Assembly: GCA_002205965.3 (NCBI GenBank)
Contig: NADL03000491.1
Location: 1-64,000, forward strand
Length of the DNA: 64,000 nt
Direction: 5' to 3'
DNA from: Kappaphycus alvarezii
Taxonomy: Eukaryota > Rhodophyta > Florideophyceae > Gigartinales > Solieriaceae
In this document: piece by piece, positions 10,560 to 23,700 of the stretch
Layout: each line of letters opens with the position of its first letter
Position numbering within the stretch: the stretch's first letter is position 1
Made by a program: the position numbers and the translations under genes
The notes under the pieces: generated by a model
Told to the model about the DNA's origin: nothing
The model's input: the letters and a program-made list of their open reading frames with translations, nothing else
Database searches by the model: none

Positions 10560-11380
10560 CATCAAAACTCCCAAATACTGAAGGAGTTTGGCGCAATCCG
10601 CCTAAAGCCATTTGGATTCCCGACGATTCAAGCGACATTCAACTTTGTCTCCGTGTCATCGCACACACCGGCCTTAGCGATCATCGCAGTGTTAGCGCAA
10701 AACTATGCTATGGCTTCTCTGTCAATATTTCTTCTGTTTGAAGCTTACCGAGGATATCCGGACGTTCATCGCCGAGTGCATCCACTGTCTTTCCACAATT
10801 TTAGGGGGGAAGTGATTCGTCAGTTTGTCCCAGCCGTCCACGGAACTTCCTCCAACGATCTCGTACAGTTCGACTACATCAAGACAGAGTAGGCGAAAAA
10901 CGATGACAATTACCGTATGTCCTTATGGTCCGGGACGATCATTCTGACTACAAGCGGCTTTTGAGTCTCCATCCACCGACGCTGTCAACGCCGCCATCAG
11001 TAAGATCGACTAGTGTGCCGCTCTTGGCGTCCCGAAGGGCTTCATGTTCGACGGGCCGACTCATTTCAAGAACGGGACGATGAGTCTTCTCTACAATTAG
11101 TTACTCGTCAAACATCATTTTACTCTACCCCACCCTCCGTGGAGTAATGGAAAGGTCGAAATCAAGTAAAGGAACTCCTTCGAGTCCTCCGTGCTGTCAC
11201 TTCCGAGCTGCAACCTCGCCAGGAAGAATGGTTGGACCTCTCTATATTGGTGTAGAGGGCACTCAACCAGATGCCATTGCCTCAAAGTCGCAACATCGCA
11301 TCGGTGACTGCCTTCACAGATGCAGACGCTGCTCCGCCGATATCGACTTTAATTCGCACCTCTAAAGCCCAACCTGTTAC
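10560..11380 (+). pseudogene. integrase of the chromodomain gypsy element
   Basis: The zinc module is visible as HTGLSDHRSVSA (His pair) and ECIHC (Cys pair). The catalytic core shows VQFDYIK (first Asp), FDGPTHFKNG (second Asp, usually preceded by Ser) and PPWSNGKVEIK (Glu). Then come KELLRVLRAVTSELQ-type helix sequence and SVTAFTDADAAPPIS. Frames change at least four times and an in-frame TAG occurs after LSILV. Confidence 0.8.
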
Positions 11381-11735
11381 GGTTGGCGACATGCAGCGTA
11401 CGCGCTTACTCAAAGTTGGGTCGCTTAAGACGTTTTTCGCCGACCTCCATCCGTTTGTGCAGTCCTACGCATCGCACAATTGTCAGAAATATTGGGATGC
11501 GATGAAACGTGGTGTTCTCCCGAATTCCATAGAAGGGAAATACATCCTGGTCGCTCGCTAGGACTTCAAAGCGAACGAAAAACTCTCTCTTCGATGGCGT
11601 GGGTCCGGCCAAATCAACAAGGCAATTGGCTAATACGTCTACCAGGTTGAAGAGCTCCGCAAAGAAGCACTTCAAGACGTTCACGCGATTCGCCTTAAGT
11701 TCTATCATGACAAGTCACTCAATCAAGAGGCAATT

Positions 11736-11987
11736 ATGCCCCATTTCCTAAGTTCAGAGACTGGTGCGGTTGTTCATTGTCTCATGAAACTTGTCGACGA
11801 TAACGGCAAACTCATAGTCCACGTCCGCTGGCGCAGTTTACCCGACTCTGGCGACACTTTGGAGCACATCCGCCAAGATTATGACTATTTACGGACTCTT
11901 TTCTTCAAAATCTTTCAACTCAAGGATACCCCTAAAGGCCTCGTCAAGCGTAACCGTCAAGATCTTGGCATGTCATTGTACGCTTAG
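11736..11987 (+). pseudogene. chromodomain-like C-terminus of gypsy pol
   Basis: The frame ends with a segment containing HCLMKLVDDNGKLIVHVRW, then RSLPDSGDTLEHIRQDYDYL and FQLKDTPKGLVKR. The V-H-V-R-W core followed by D-T-L-E is the chromodomain signature, with the aromatic and acidic positions in order. Chromodomains of such integrases tether the complex to modified histones. The upstream spacer (11271-11561) carries linker sequence. Confidence 0.7.
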
Positions 11988-11990
11988 TCG

Positions 11991-13470
11991 TTCTATCTTC
12001 ACTCAACAGCTCTCCCACGAAGAAAGGGAGAGTGGTCTATTATGATGGTTACCTCAAATTGGCCAGCCTCATCAGTGGTATCTAGTAGGATCCCACATCA
12101 GAAATGATGATACGTCTCTGAATTGAGGTCATACTGCATTCGTCTGCGCGACAGCCAAATGCCGTTGGTATCAGGGTTGCGGCCCATGCAAAAAAGACGC
12201 TTCTAGCCATAAAAAGTTTGTTGGTATAGTTGATGAGAATGTTAACCTGTTAAATCGGAATTTTCGGCAAGGGTTCGCAAGTTTTGCCTACGGTTCAATA
12301 TCCTCGGGTTGATGGACGCTATTATCCTGTTTCAAGAACCTGTATCCATCATTGAGCTTCTGCGGGAACATTTTGTCTGTGGCTCTTCCCCTCAAGGCGC
12401 CAAAATCGAGGGATGAAACATTCCACAAAACAAACTTTGTCAATATCAAAATTTTTCTTGTACGAGACCACCCGCAAGGAAATTAGCTTTACGTACCGTA
12501 GCGGGTTGTTAAGATTCGCATTTATGAGGATTAATCTCCAAGGCCATACCGTTTTTAATTCAACGGAATCCATCTCACAGGAACTGGGATATTGTGTCAT
12601 GTAAAGATTGTCTTTACAAAACATTCGTTCTGTTGCAGAGACTGGGATAAGCAGAAAGACCTTTGGATGAAATCTGTTTATTCAGGGCGGCTCGCTTATG
12701 GTTTTTTTCGACGGCGATATCTTTTTGGACACCGATTTTCGTCATCTGTGGAATGAATTTCATCATATTTTTATCCACCGGTACCTTTAATAAGTAAATT
12801 TGTAAGCATTCCTCTAATTGTGCTCGGAAGGTTTGAAAAAGCATCAATCGATGTAATGCCATTTCTCTAACACAAATCGTCCATCACAGGGTATTGTGAC
12901 TAAAAAATATTAACAAACTCCAAATAGACAGAAAGTACTCTTTGTGCAGCTCATTACGTTTTATTTTCTATTTTACCCAGTTTCGCTCCAGAAATGACCT
13001 AGAACATTGCTTCAATTCCTCTTCTTATACACATCCCTTCCCAATTTAAACTGGATTTTGACCCTGGATTTTGCTTTAAATACGGGATAAAGTCGGTTTA
13101 AAGAAGTTACGAATTCTCGAAATTTCCGTTGAAAAACCCTTACACTTCGAATTAGGCTGAGAGCTTTTGTTCGATATATAGCGTTCTCAAAGGCAGCTGA
13201 CCTTCGATATTTGGACTTTATTATCTTTTGTCTCATTAAAGCCAGAATCCAGAGATTTAATGTATTTAGATGTCAGTCCAAAGCGATTAAGAGTTTCGAT
13301 TGATTTGGTACAAGGATTGGAGCTCTATTGTTCAGTTCAAATTACGAAATCCTGTCGGAAAAATAGCAAACAAACATATAAACGCAAGAATATGCACAGA
13401 GAGTTCTCCTTCCTTCTTTCTTTCAATTATGTTCAGCAAAAGACACCTCTTTAATCCCAGAGTTTTCTTT
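11991..13470. other. AT-rich, no gene recognised
   Basis: Short frames on both strands (for example 12349-12624 and 12614-12862, minus) could be exhausted retroelement coding traces, but no diagnostic motif is present. Confidence 0.4.
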
Positions 13471-13474
13471 AACT

Positions 13475-14240
13475 ATGAAGATACGAAAACACATACTTCA
13501 GGTGAATAAAGAAAGCTATGAAGAAATTGAGATTAATTTACAGAAAATGAAGCAACGATAAGAGCTGGAAAATAAATTGATGAAGTGGGAAGAACATTTT
13601 CTGAGACAAAAAAAGAGGAGAGGAATGCAAACCGCTATACACAAAGTAGATGATGATTAGATGTTGGCATGTCTTGAGCTTGAGAGAATGCGAATATAAA
13701 AAATTTAGCGAGGAGATGCGATTGATAGAGAGGAACTTAGAGCCATTATTGATCAACAAAAGCACATGGATTCTATCTTTGGTTGCATTACTGGAATACT
13801 CACGGATTTGCAAAAGGAAGCGGTCAGTGAAACGACAGCGCGGAATGCGCGGGTATATTATAACTTAATAGCAGAAAAGTACTTAAGAGGATATTTGAGA
13901 GTTATCGTCTAGGTATAGCGCGGTATATTCATAGTAGGATGTAGTTTGCACTCAGTAATGTATAAAAAATTTGATGCTACAGAGAGAAGCTGTCCATTTG
14001 TACATTATTCCCACAAGGCACTGACTGAACTTCAGCAGTCGTCGATATGACTGGTATTTTCACATCTGCTTAAGTTACTTGGAAGACTACGTCGTCACTT
14101 CCCGGACTGAACTCATTTCATCGTTCTGCATTGCTTGTTCCGGAGATTAAAACGTTCCATCAAAGACGACCTGCATTCTCGGCCTGAACTTACACGAGGG
14201 ATTAAAAATGGTAGGGATTGCAGATATTGTAAATAAATGT
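13475..14240 (+). pseudogene. decayed coding remnant, charged coiled coil, unknown family
   Basis: From the ATG at 13475 one frame stays protein-like for about 250 codons despite several in-frame stops and no obvious frameshift. It reads MKIRKHILQVNKESYEEIEI, then ELENKLMKWEEHFLRQKKRR, then EAVSETTARNARVYYNLIAE, and near the end RPELTRGIKNGRDCRYCK. The first half is Lys/Glu-rich and helical. The C-terminal CRYC could be half of a zinc site. I do not recognise the family. It is likely a dead transposon ORF. Confidence 0.4.
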
Positions 14241-17200
14241 TCTTTGAAAGTCAATTATATGGAACTTTTGTAGGAAATAAGGGTATCATATCTGCGTCGT
14301 ACTTGAAGGCCATACGTTTGCAGAATTAACCAATCTCAAGTCTCTAAGCTTTGATACAAGAAGTTTAATCTATATTAATTTCTGTAAATGGCTCGGTGGT
14401 TATGGGAGGGACCTACTGGTCTCTGTGCGGAAACTTTTTATTGAAATGTATGAAAATATGCAGCTATAGAGATACAATCCTTTACGACGAAACTTTTCTG
14501 CGAATGCAACTTTAATTGATTTGTAATGAATGAGTAAAAATATGATTACCATTATATATTGAATGGATCACCACGTAAGGTCGAATTTGTGCTCCAGATT
14601 AATCCATCAGCATGACACAGAAAACAGTCTATATAATATAGAGGCTGTAGAAGTTTCTTTACAGAACTAGGAAGATCTCACGGACTTTCCCGAAATCAAC
14701 CGAACGAATGCAGCTACTCCCTTGGGTTGTTTTGTCGAACTCGAAAATAGACATGGGTTTTTTAGCAGGAACGATGTTGAGGTTAAAAGAGAGCTCAATT
14801 AGACAACAATTTATTGCTCTTAACCTTCTTTTCAATTTAGTCCAGCGATTTGTTCTCTTAAGCGAATAAATCTGTAAGGGCGTATCGTGCTCCACGGTAG
14901 CAGTTGAGTCCAGATGCTTGCGAGCTCTTGGCAGCGATCTTTTTAATCTCCTAACAGAGAAGTAAGTTTAGAGCATTGTGACGTGAATGGAAGCGAAGGA
15001 AAGCAAGTAAATCAAGGAATAGGCTCTACAGTCAAATTTGGCCCAGATTGGCTGTTCTGGGAGACCGGGAGGAGATAAAGGGAATTTAGCCACATTATTT
15101 TTCCTATGAAATGACCGTAACGAAAACTTAAAGTCAGATAACATATTTATATAATTTTTCCCTTTACATTTTTGAAACCTTGGCACGTCATTTATCTCTC
15201 ATTTATCTTTAAAGTAATTCTATGCTGCTTTAGATTTCATTGTTTCATTACACTCCAATTCAATGTGAGACAATAGCTTTCCTGATTACTCATATTTTCA
15301 AGCTTCTCTTCCTGTTCAAACTAACCTTTGAAAATGATCTGACTGTATAGAGAATGATAATGGAGATCAACTGTTTTTTTTCGACTATACATGTCTTTAG
15401 TCCCTGAGTACGAAATGATGATGGAATGAAAGTATTAAAGCTTGCGGTGTTCAGGTACGAAATCTTTCGTATCCATAGCTATACGCCTTGGTACGTTCTA
15501 ACGAACATATCAAAAATGCATACGGTAGGGTATAGTGCACGTAATTGACTAATCATTAAACTTCAGAGATATTTGGCCTTGCGGCTCTGAAAAAACGCAG
15601 TATTATACACATCTTCTTTTAATTTAATATTCTCTCGAAAGTCTTACAATTTTACACCCACGTTGAAAATTTAGAAAAGCATGGTATTAATAGTGAGGAG
15701 TTGATGAATGAATTTGAAGCGATGCGTAGGTTGTAAGGAAAAGTGCAAGCGTAGATTATTAAGAGCGTGAATTATTCCAACAATCATTAAGAGGCGGGCA
15801 GAAGTACAATTTTTCATCCCTGATTCGCTGAGATGTGTTATGGAAAATATTTTCCATAGATAAGTCGCCCAATTTTATAGGGGTACCATCGAATGTCTCT
15901 TGATTAGATGAAATGCGTGCAAATATTTAGTTAAATTGAGCGAGAGGGGAATAAATGGCCCTTACCGAAGTTTTGAGGCATATTTTGGAGAATAAGACGG
16001 AAATTAATGTTTTAGAAATTATTGAAGACTAAGGGAACAAACTTTTCCTTCTTTGGTTGTTGAAATTTGATGAATTTTCGCAATAAGGCCATAATCGAGA
16101 GATTAGATGGATAAAATAGTAATAGAGGCAGATATGGATCCGCAATGAGTTACTTCAAGCCCAAAAGCATAGAGTAGTAACTGACTCGTACTCACGTACA
16201 AACTTTACGATTCTACACTGGAAATGAGTGAGCTTTCATTTAACAGGTCCGAAAGAAACGATTATTTGAACTTTAAATGTTCAATTTTACTTGCTCCTTT
16301 TTTTCATATTTGTTTACTTTCACCAACTTTCCGAAATTTTAGATTTTTGTGATTTTTAGGCAAAAGTAAAAATTTCGTTAGTTCGATCATTTTTTGACCT
16401 TGAAACATTAATTTATGGCAATTAAGAATTGATTTTGTTTTCATTTGTTTTCATTTTTAAAACAATTTCTTTGGTCTACTATATTGTCACAACTTCAAGT
16501 TGAAGCTAAAAACCAAGGAACAGGGCTGAATTTTACACAGTTATCGATACTAAAACATTCATGGTGTTTCCGGCTTAATGGTGCTTATTACGGACTTCTG
16601 GGGTACCAAAAATAGCTATTACTACTCTCTGTACGCCATATTTCTGATGTGAAGGATAGAAGAACACTACAAGCCCACCTACAACCAATGAGGAGCACAA
16701 GCAGTACTACGTAATAATTTGGAGCCCGAAAACTCATGTATTGAGCTCATCTCACGCAAACCTCAACAAATACCGAAGCAAAAATTTTTGTGGGTCCAAA
16801 ATCCCAACAAGTATCTACCTACATCTCTAGATTACTTCCTTCATTCATGGAACAAAAGTGATAGTCCATACTCGCCATTTCGCGGGTCTTCTAATTCTAC
16901 TCGTTTACAAAGATATGATTCCTGTCCTACGCTGTCCGCGCCCTCCGAACACCTAAAGAAACAATCTTTTCCAGAGCACGGGTCTCCGCTCAGTTCCTCC
17001 CTTTCTGGTATATTTCTACATATTGGGTCTTTTCTATCCATTATATTCACTAAGAACCGCATGTGCGCCTCTTTTCCAGCCGTCCCTTCCCGTCTCACAC
17101 TTGTAAAATGTTAGAGGATGACTAGAAGTACTCTAGCCCGGATATCATCTCTCCTTCTAATATAAATCCCATTAAAGTTGTCTTTAATGTGCGTGTCATT

Positions 17201-20010
17201 GCATCTCATCCCATTTTCATTGTCGATACACCTAGATGTATCTGATGAGAAGTTCTGTAGTCTTCCAATGTTGTATTATGTGCCTGTTAACAGAAGTGTT
17301 GGGTTCACGTAAAGAATTCAGCCATGGAGCCATCTGAAACACACTTTTTCTACTTTCCAAGTCCTATCAAAGCATTATTATTGTTTACTGCTTAATTGAG
17401 TGCGGCGCGCAGCTTAAGAGCCCGGAAAGCGCGGATATTGTAGCTTTTCCGATCTTTAAGCCCCTTTGTCCGGCAATCATCACCAAAGCGGCCTCAAAAG
17501 AGGAAGATAATATATCAGCAGTCCCCCACTAAATAATTTTCAATCGGTCCCTAATTGTTGAAGAATATTAGCAGGAAGCGCATATTCAACTTCATTTTTC
17601 TCTTTATGGTCAGTATATTGCCCACTAATTTCAATCTGATATAAACAAGCTCCTCGAATCTTTTGCTCTCGTCCATTATCTTTTGTGACGCAACCATTCC
17701 CAGGCTGTCGCAATTAAACAATTCACATCTACACCTGCTCAATCTCAGCCGAAACTTTGAGGGACCTATAGTACCTACATAGAGAAACATATAACCACAA
17801 AATATCTCAATCTCTCTGCTTTTGCCCGAGGAATATGAAGTCTTCCCAAATAAGGCAAGCGATCATCTTTGTCTTGGTGAAGTGCTACTAAATCCCTGAC
17901 ATGATGTGAACCAATAATAAGATCTTTTCTTTGAAGCGCAATCCCTGCATCTCCCTCCAGACATTCGGACATCCACAACATAGCGGCTGTCAACCTTGTT
18001 GCTCGTGTTTCAATACTTCTCCCTTACAACTACTTTCACTTCGTACTTTCCCAGTCACCAAGCTCTCTTTTATTTCACGCAGGACCCAATCATTCAGCTT
18101 GGATGAGGTATAGACGACAAACAGTTGAAACGAATTTTTAGCTGATGCGAGCCTGTAGACTTGATCCGAAGCAGTGTTTGTAGACCTTCTGGTTCAGCCT
18201 TCCTAGGTGAGCGGTAACTTGCGACGTTATCCGTGAAAATATTGTGGGCGGGATATTGCGGTCTGCTGTCTTATCCTCAAAAATATATCTGGCCGTGCCA
18301 TTTTTCCGCAATAAATTACATTGGATTGGTAGGGTAAAATAATTTTCAGTTATTAAACTACTTAGGTCAATTCTTCGGGATCATTGGTAGCCTATTGATG
18401 CGTTAGAGGTTTCAACAGGCTAATATAATCACGACTTACCCAGAAAGTAACGCTAGAATCCGTGTATCTGGCATTTAGGAATACCTGCAGTTATGTGAGG
18501 ACGCATGGCCCATTTTTATTTGCGCAAGATGTAGGTAATAGTGAAATAGAATCTCATCTCCAGTGCCTGAAGGGGTCTAGAGTCCGACTTACTACAAATT
18601 TTTGACCTAAAATTTAATACTCCATTTCCATCTGAGTTATGACCTCTACAAATCGCAACGTACCATTCATGACTAGCAACCGTACCTTATTGCTGCCAAA
18701 TAGACAAAAATTATCCAAGGAAGCTCACTTTCAGGAATCTCGCTAAATGATTCGCTAAACTGAAATTTGCAATGTAGATCTAATGCGCCTTCCTTTTCAT
18801 TTCTTCTCATCTCTGTGTACGAGTTTTTTCTTTGATTCCTCAAAATATCTGGTAAAACCAATTCTTGAAGGTCACACGTCTCGATAAAGCCGTCCATTAA
18901 CTATCGAAGCCTATTGAAATGGGATCGGGTTACCCTTATACAAAGCCCATAATGAAGTAGATGTGTAACTTTTTATGGAGGCATTTGCTTCACCTTTTAA
19001 GGTTAGGCAAAATATCTACCGAATCAAGGGCGTAATTATCCAGTTGCGCTCAGCTTTGATTAGTTAAGTCTACCAGAACAGGAAGCTATCTTTTCCTAGA
19101 ACTATAATAGGTTAAACTTTGTCGAATCACTTCTAATTCCAGGACCTTAAATAACGTCTCTTGTCGTGAAAATGATGATATTCAAGCTCTAATTGACTCG
19201 AAAGACTCTATTGCTCTTTGTACAACAACAGTATCACACCCTTCTCATGATTGGGAAGCCTCTACGCAGAACATAGATATAAGATAAGGATCATCTATGG
19301 TAGAACAATTTGCTACGATTCCTGGCAGCCAGAAACTTTTTATAGGGGTTTCAGTAACCGATAGATGCGGTAACAGTAGGCTTTCAAGTAATCGCTGGTT
19401 CCGAAGACACCCAGACGACTGAAGAGGAATTTTCATTCAATTCAATGCTGACCACCTACACGAATCTGGATCCAGATGCAAGTGAATCCAGGAATTATGA
19501 AGGAATAGGAAATAAAACGCTTTAAAGTAGATATTTAAGAACTGAAGGATGTTCAATAAATATAGAAGGTGATTGTCCATGTATAATATACATAACGGCT
19601 GAGTGCACAGGTGCTTTTTCTTGCTGAAAAGTCCAGTCAACCGACTAATTGTCGTCTGCCCAGGGAAAAAAGGGTGTATGCAGCAATTTTATGTAGCGGT
19701 CTGGGTTCAAGTTTACCTTATCTGATGAATTTTTGTATTCCCATGAGAGAAAAATCCTGCTCAGACAATGATTACATTTCCGCGATGCTGCCGCTTTGAT
19801 ATAACCAGAGATTATTTTAGAAAATCGTACTATTAATACTGACGGCCATCAGTGCCATCGCAGTTACAGCGGTTTTTTCCATAAACAAAATCTTTTCCTA
19901 GAATTAACTATCCTTCTGAACACACCTTTTTGCCCAGTTCATCCGCGCACCGTTGTGTCCGTCACCCAATGTAGGCATACTAAGAACGCTTTAATATAGA
20001 AGGAATCAAA
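14241..20010. other. AT-rich desert, no gene recognised
   Basis: Nearly 5.8 kb without a supported gene. Frames such as 16719-17114 (plus) and 16841-17098 (minus) overlap each other antisense and neither has a motif. The minus-strand frames at 17551-17993 look faintly protein-like but cannot be assigned. Confidence 0.5.
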
Positions 20011-20011
20011 G

Positions 20012-21728
20012 TCACATTTGCACATCTTCGTTCTCGAGACTCTCGCTAATATCTAGCGCACAATTTGCCGAATCTTGCAGTGCAGTGCCTTTCTCGATCC
20101 TTCTGCACACAGGCACTTTCTCCTCTTCATCAAAAAGCCTTTCCAGCGTTATAGTATCCAGATCCGAAATAACATCCAAAATTTCCAAATCTTTGAGGTT
20201 TTCCTCCAGATCCTGCAAAGTCGTTGTCAGAAACGGTTCATTCTTGTCCTCGCCGTTTAAACGCTTAGCCTCAGGGTCTTCCTTTTCATTCTCTAGCGAC
20301 TTTAGATGCTCTTCACCTTTTTCGATAACAGTGAGTTCTCTCTGTTTGGCAATAGCTTTCTCGCTTTCAAATCTAGTTTTTACAAATGGTACCTCCGGTC
20401 TCTGTGACGACTTCGGTCCTAAAATCTTCTTGTCCTTGAGGAGCAGTTCTTGATACGGACGCAGTATTTTGAAAGACAGCCAACCATTGATAACAACTGC
20501 ATTCGGCACCATAGTCCAAGCAGCTTCCATCGTTCTGACTGCATCATAAATAGTAAGAGCTTCAGTTAGTTGAAACGGCTTCCGGTCTTTTCCAGGCTTC
20601 TTCATTTGCTCCGACACATGGCTTATGACATGGTTAATCAAAAGGCGACGAAATGCCGCTTTAGATGAACGTCCAACTGCGGCGTCTACAAGTTGCAACA
20701 CTGACGTCATATTGTGGGGAAGGAGCTCAGCAGTGACATTTTTATAGTCAATGTAGTCCACTGCGTGAGCGGAGCAGTTGTCGAGAAGATTCATTATGGT
20801 TCTACCCTCTACCTTGGCCTTAGTGTCCATTATGGTGCATTGTTCAGCCCAAGGTACCTGTGTATTATAGGCATTCTTCTGGAAAAGTAGTAGGTGCCCA
20901 AATCACGTTGCGGGTCAAACCTTTTACGGAAGCTTTTAGGGTGCCGTGAGATTCCAATAACTACCAATGGGGCCTTAGTACCATCGGCAAAACCTGTGAA
21001 AACGGCTGTCAAACGATTTTGACGCGCTTATAAGTAAACGCACTGTCTGTAGTTCCCACAGTCCTACTCGGAAAAGAGCGAAAAAGTATTGCCACTTCGT
21101 CTGTGTTTGATAGGTCAGTTTGGTTCGTTTTGCATAAAAGTTCTCGAAGAGGTAGTCTCTCGCTCTCCATAACCTGATCACTGAATATCCCGTTCTGTCC
21201 TCGGGGCTTAAAGCTAGCGAAACTGTTACGATTCATAAAGTTATGGTACAAGTGCTTGCTAGCTTTAAAATCCTTTAAAGTATCAATTTGCTTTGAGTTA
21301 GTACTGTCTTCGTTGTCTCAAGCTTGCTTTGAAAGAGTATTGATAAGTTCATAGCGGATCTGGAGGGCCTTTTCACATATAACATCCTCTCTAAATATTG
21401 ATTCTCCTTTAAGGTACGAAATGGTCGTGCGCAGATAGACTTTGAGTGCTCTCCCGAGAGCTGGATGATCGAAAACCCTAATAATCTTCTCTTATTTGTT
21501 ACTTGTCACTTTCAAGTCAACTTTCATAATGTCTTTGGAAGCTTTCCTCCAGTTACAAATGGACGTGCACAAAACCTGAAGCTTTTTCGTTACTGTTTGG
21601 ACTGTGTAAGGCTTTTTTTCTTTGTCACGATCAGGGGGTCCAAAGGTGCCGTCAGGGCCTGCACCTAGCAATCGCAATGCCTCTTGCTTGGTCGAGAGAA
21701 GCCAATGCTTTCTTTTCTGACCAGCCAT
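20012..21728 (-). pseudogene. pogo/Tigger-type DDE transposase
   Basis: The minus-strand start MAGQKRKHWLLSTKQEALRL at 21728 resembles the psq-type helix-turn-helix of pogo transposases. After frameshifts, NTDEVAILFRSFPSRTVG holds the first catalytic Asp, then comes FADGTKAPLVVIGISRHPKS. The last frame (20012-20830, 272 codons, intact) contains IMNLLDNCSAHAVDYIDY (second Asp) and NMTSVLQLVDAAVG (third Asp). It ends in an acidic Glu/Asp-rich tail. All three catalytic positions survive although the gene is broken into at least three frames. No convincing terminal repeats were found. Confidence 0.85.
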
Positions 21729-21985
21729 TGCTCGACAATGAATAGCCCTCGCAAGCAACGCGGATCCTGGGGAAACAACCAGACTATGAAGCCTCCAAGC
21801 TGGTTTCATAGCCTGTCGTTAGATTAGGCCGGTCTGGTACTACTGGTCCGCGACCGCGCCAGTGGTACCGTCCGTAGCTTACACGTGGCGTACCCGCTTC
21901 AGTGACATCCCTGCTGTAGTGACAAAGAAAGCGGGATTGGATGGACCCCTTTCGGTGTAATTGGAAAGGGGCTTTTCTCTGTAAT

Positions 21986-22271
21986 TGTTTGAGATAAAGT
22001 TGTTCTGATAATTGAAGATTGAAGATAAAGGAGCTCTAGCTTCTAAATCTATCCTAAATTCCTATTCTAAGGTTTAGATGTTAGAGACACTGAGTTACTA
22101 GGAGTCAAGCTATAATTCTTCGGATTGAATGGTTCGATTAAGATATTGGCAGCTCTATATAGAGTGGTTTATTTGTAGTATACTGTAATGTAGAGAGTAT
22201 GGAACATGAATTAATAGTATTTTATATGAGAGCAAGAGTCGGTGGTCGAGATTAGAGAGCGTTTCTCCACA
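21986..22271 (-). repeat. 3' LTR of the Ty1/copia element
   Basis: It matches 28447-28726 over its length, for example GATTGAAGATAAAGGAGC, ACTAGGAGT.AAGCTAT and TAATAGTATTTTA. Just inside it, the minus strand carries the short purine run GGGAGG, a possible polypurine tract. Confidence 0.85.
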
Positions 22272-22927
22272 GCCTCCCGTCGAAATAATACAGTTTTTCG
22301 AAGAAAATTTATGAATAAGAAGGGTATATTGGATCGAGTTACCTTTTGAGAAACTGGGTGCTGCACGATGCCTGATTCCAATATACGATTGAATGCGGCA
22401 TTTCCTTGATATTGGTAAGGGCGTCCGCAGGACTGAGGCCAGTTCGAAGCCATGCGAATACGCTATTTTTCATGTTGGAGTATGCTTTTCGGGTATATTT
22501 AATGTCCATAAACAGTTTTTTCGTCATAGTTGTGTCCTTCACGATGAAATCAAATATTGACTTCGAATAAGTAAATATGCGAATGGGAATATTATTGTTG
22601 AGCATCATATCGAGATCATGTTTGATGAAGAACGCGTAGTTCATGCCATCTGCGAAAAACTATGTTTCCAACACTATGCAAAGATCGGGCGATAGGTCTA
22701 GATTTGTGCGTCCTTTGGTAGAGAATATTTTAGCAGTTTGTTTCGTCACATAAGGGGATGAGAAAAACGAGCTGCGTTGTCTGGTCTTCGTTATCGGCGA
22801 AGCTCCTACCTATATAGACACGCAAGTACAGAGCTACTTCCAGAGGTCGCTGAGTAATGCCACGGTATGGGTGCATATGGTTTTTTTTCACGATACAATT
22901 GATTGAAGAGATGGAAAAGGATCCCAA
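22211..22927 (-). pseudogene. RNase H domain of copia pol
   Basis: Minus-strand blocks in changing frames are: YLRVYIGRSFADNEDQTTQL (first Asp region); IFTYSKSIFDFIVK, in the position of the copia SDS-type acidic site; MDIKYTRKAYSNM (an IDI-type strand); and SPADALTNI (the AD.LT motif that ends copia RNase H). Parts overlap the 3' LTR edge. It is broken by frameshifts. Confidence 0.8.
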
Positions 22928-23700
22928 ATTTGCCTTAACGATTTGAGAAGCTCTTTTAACGGCCTATGCGCCGTCCGTATGAGTATTAGGGGGCCATTGA
23001 ATACGATGGAGAGTTAAAATGAAATCTTCGAAGGTGGCATCGGAAGGTACTGGCTTACTGCGACGCGGATATTCGGTCTGAAATACAGTAATGCGATCAG
23101 GTGCAGTCTTAACTTACATATTGGCGAAATTAAGTATATCCATTTCCCGTGGCTTTGATTCAAATGTACGCTCAGTTTTCTCGTTTTAGTCAAAGAATTC
23201 GGGTGTGCCGGCATGGAAGTTATCGTCGACATAGTATCCCGAATAGACGGCTATTTTTTCATGTAGCGTCTTTAAAAATAAATGAATATCCATAGTGCAC
23301 TGTTCTACTTTAAGATCATTGAGATACGGCGTTATAGTATCGTCCCAACAGTCATCGGCACCCGAAAGTCCGTAAAGGGACTTTAGAAGCTTGGGAAGGT
23401 GATCGGGATCCAGTTGCAGTTCCTAGGGTGCTCTGACGTACATATTGCGGAGAAGTTGGCGGACGAACTGTAGATAGGCCTGTGTTACGTCCTGGCACCA
23501 GATTCGAAAAACAAATATAGCAGTAAGGGCCATGATGAGTCCGACTGAGCTGAGCAGGAGCATAGTAGCAGGATGAATGAGCTTCTCTAGCTCCTTTTCT
23601 TCAAATCTCTGTACGCTTTAAATCTCTGTACGACATACCGTGCATTATAATGTATTTCTTCCATCCGTTTTTGTTTAACGTAAATGAAAAGTCGTCCCCA
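22928..23700 (-). pseudogene. reverse transcriptase of copia pol
   Basis: Reading the minus strand gives RIWCQDVTQAYLQ (catalytic Asp A), then LLKSLYGLSGADDCWDD (the conserved L-Y-G-L block), then GYYVDDNFHAGTPEFF with the YVDD active site at 23222-23233. The thumb follows with TAPDRITVFQTEYPRR. In-frame stops are present. The order after integrase confirms the copia type. Confidence 0.85.

Larger units (their letters stand above)
9890..11990 (+). mobile_element. Ty3/gypsy remnant with chromodomain-like tail
   Basis: End of reverse transcriptase, RNase H, integrase and a chromodomain-like segment follow each other on the plus strand. No LTRs were found. It is more GC-rich than its surroundings and differs from the element at 1-5550: the integrase core has FDGPTHFKN and PWSNGKVEI, and a chromodomain-type tail is present. 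The style recalls chromodomain gypsy elements familiar from oomycetes and other protists. That relationship is from memory of the family and is unverified. Confidence 0.8.

Noticed and set aside
16719..17114. 131-codon plus-strand frame as a gene
   Set aside because: It overlaps an equally open antisense frame, has no motif, and lies in an AT-rich desert with no neighbours.
19860..21930. Terminal inverted repeats of the first pogo/Tigger element (GTTACAGCGG near 19870 against a CTGTAGTGAC-type end near 21915)
   Set aside because: Only about ten loosely matching bases and no TA pair at the right places.
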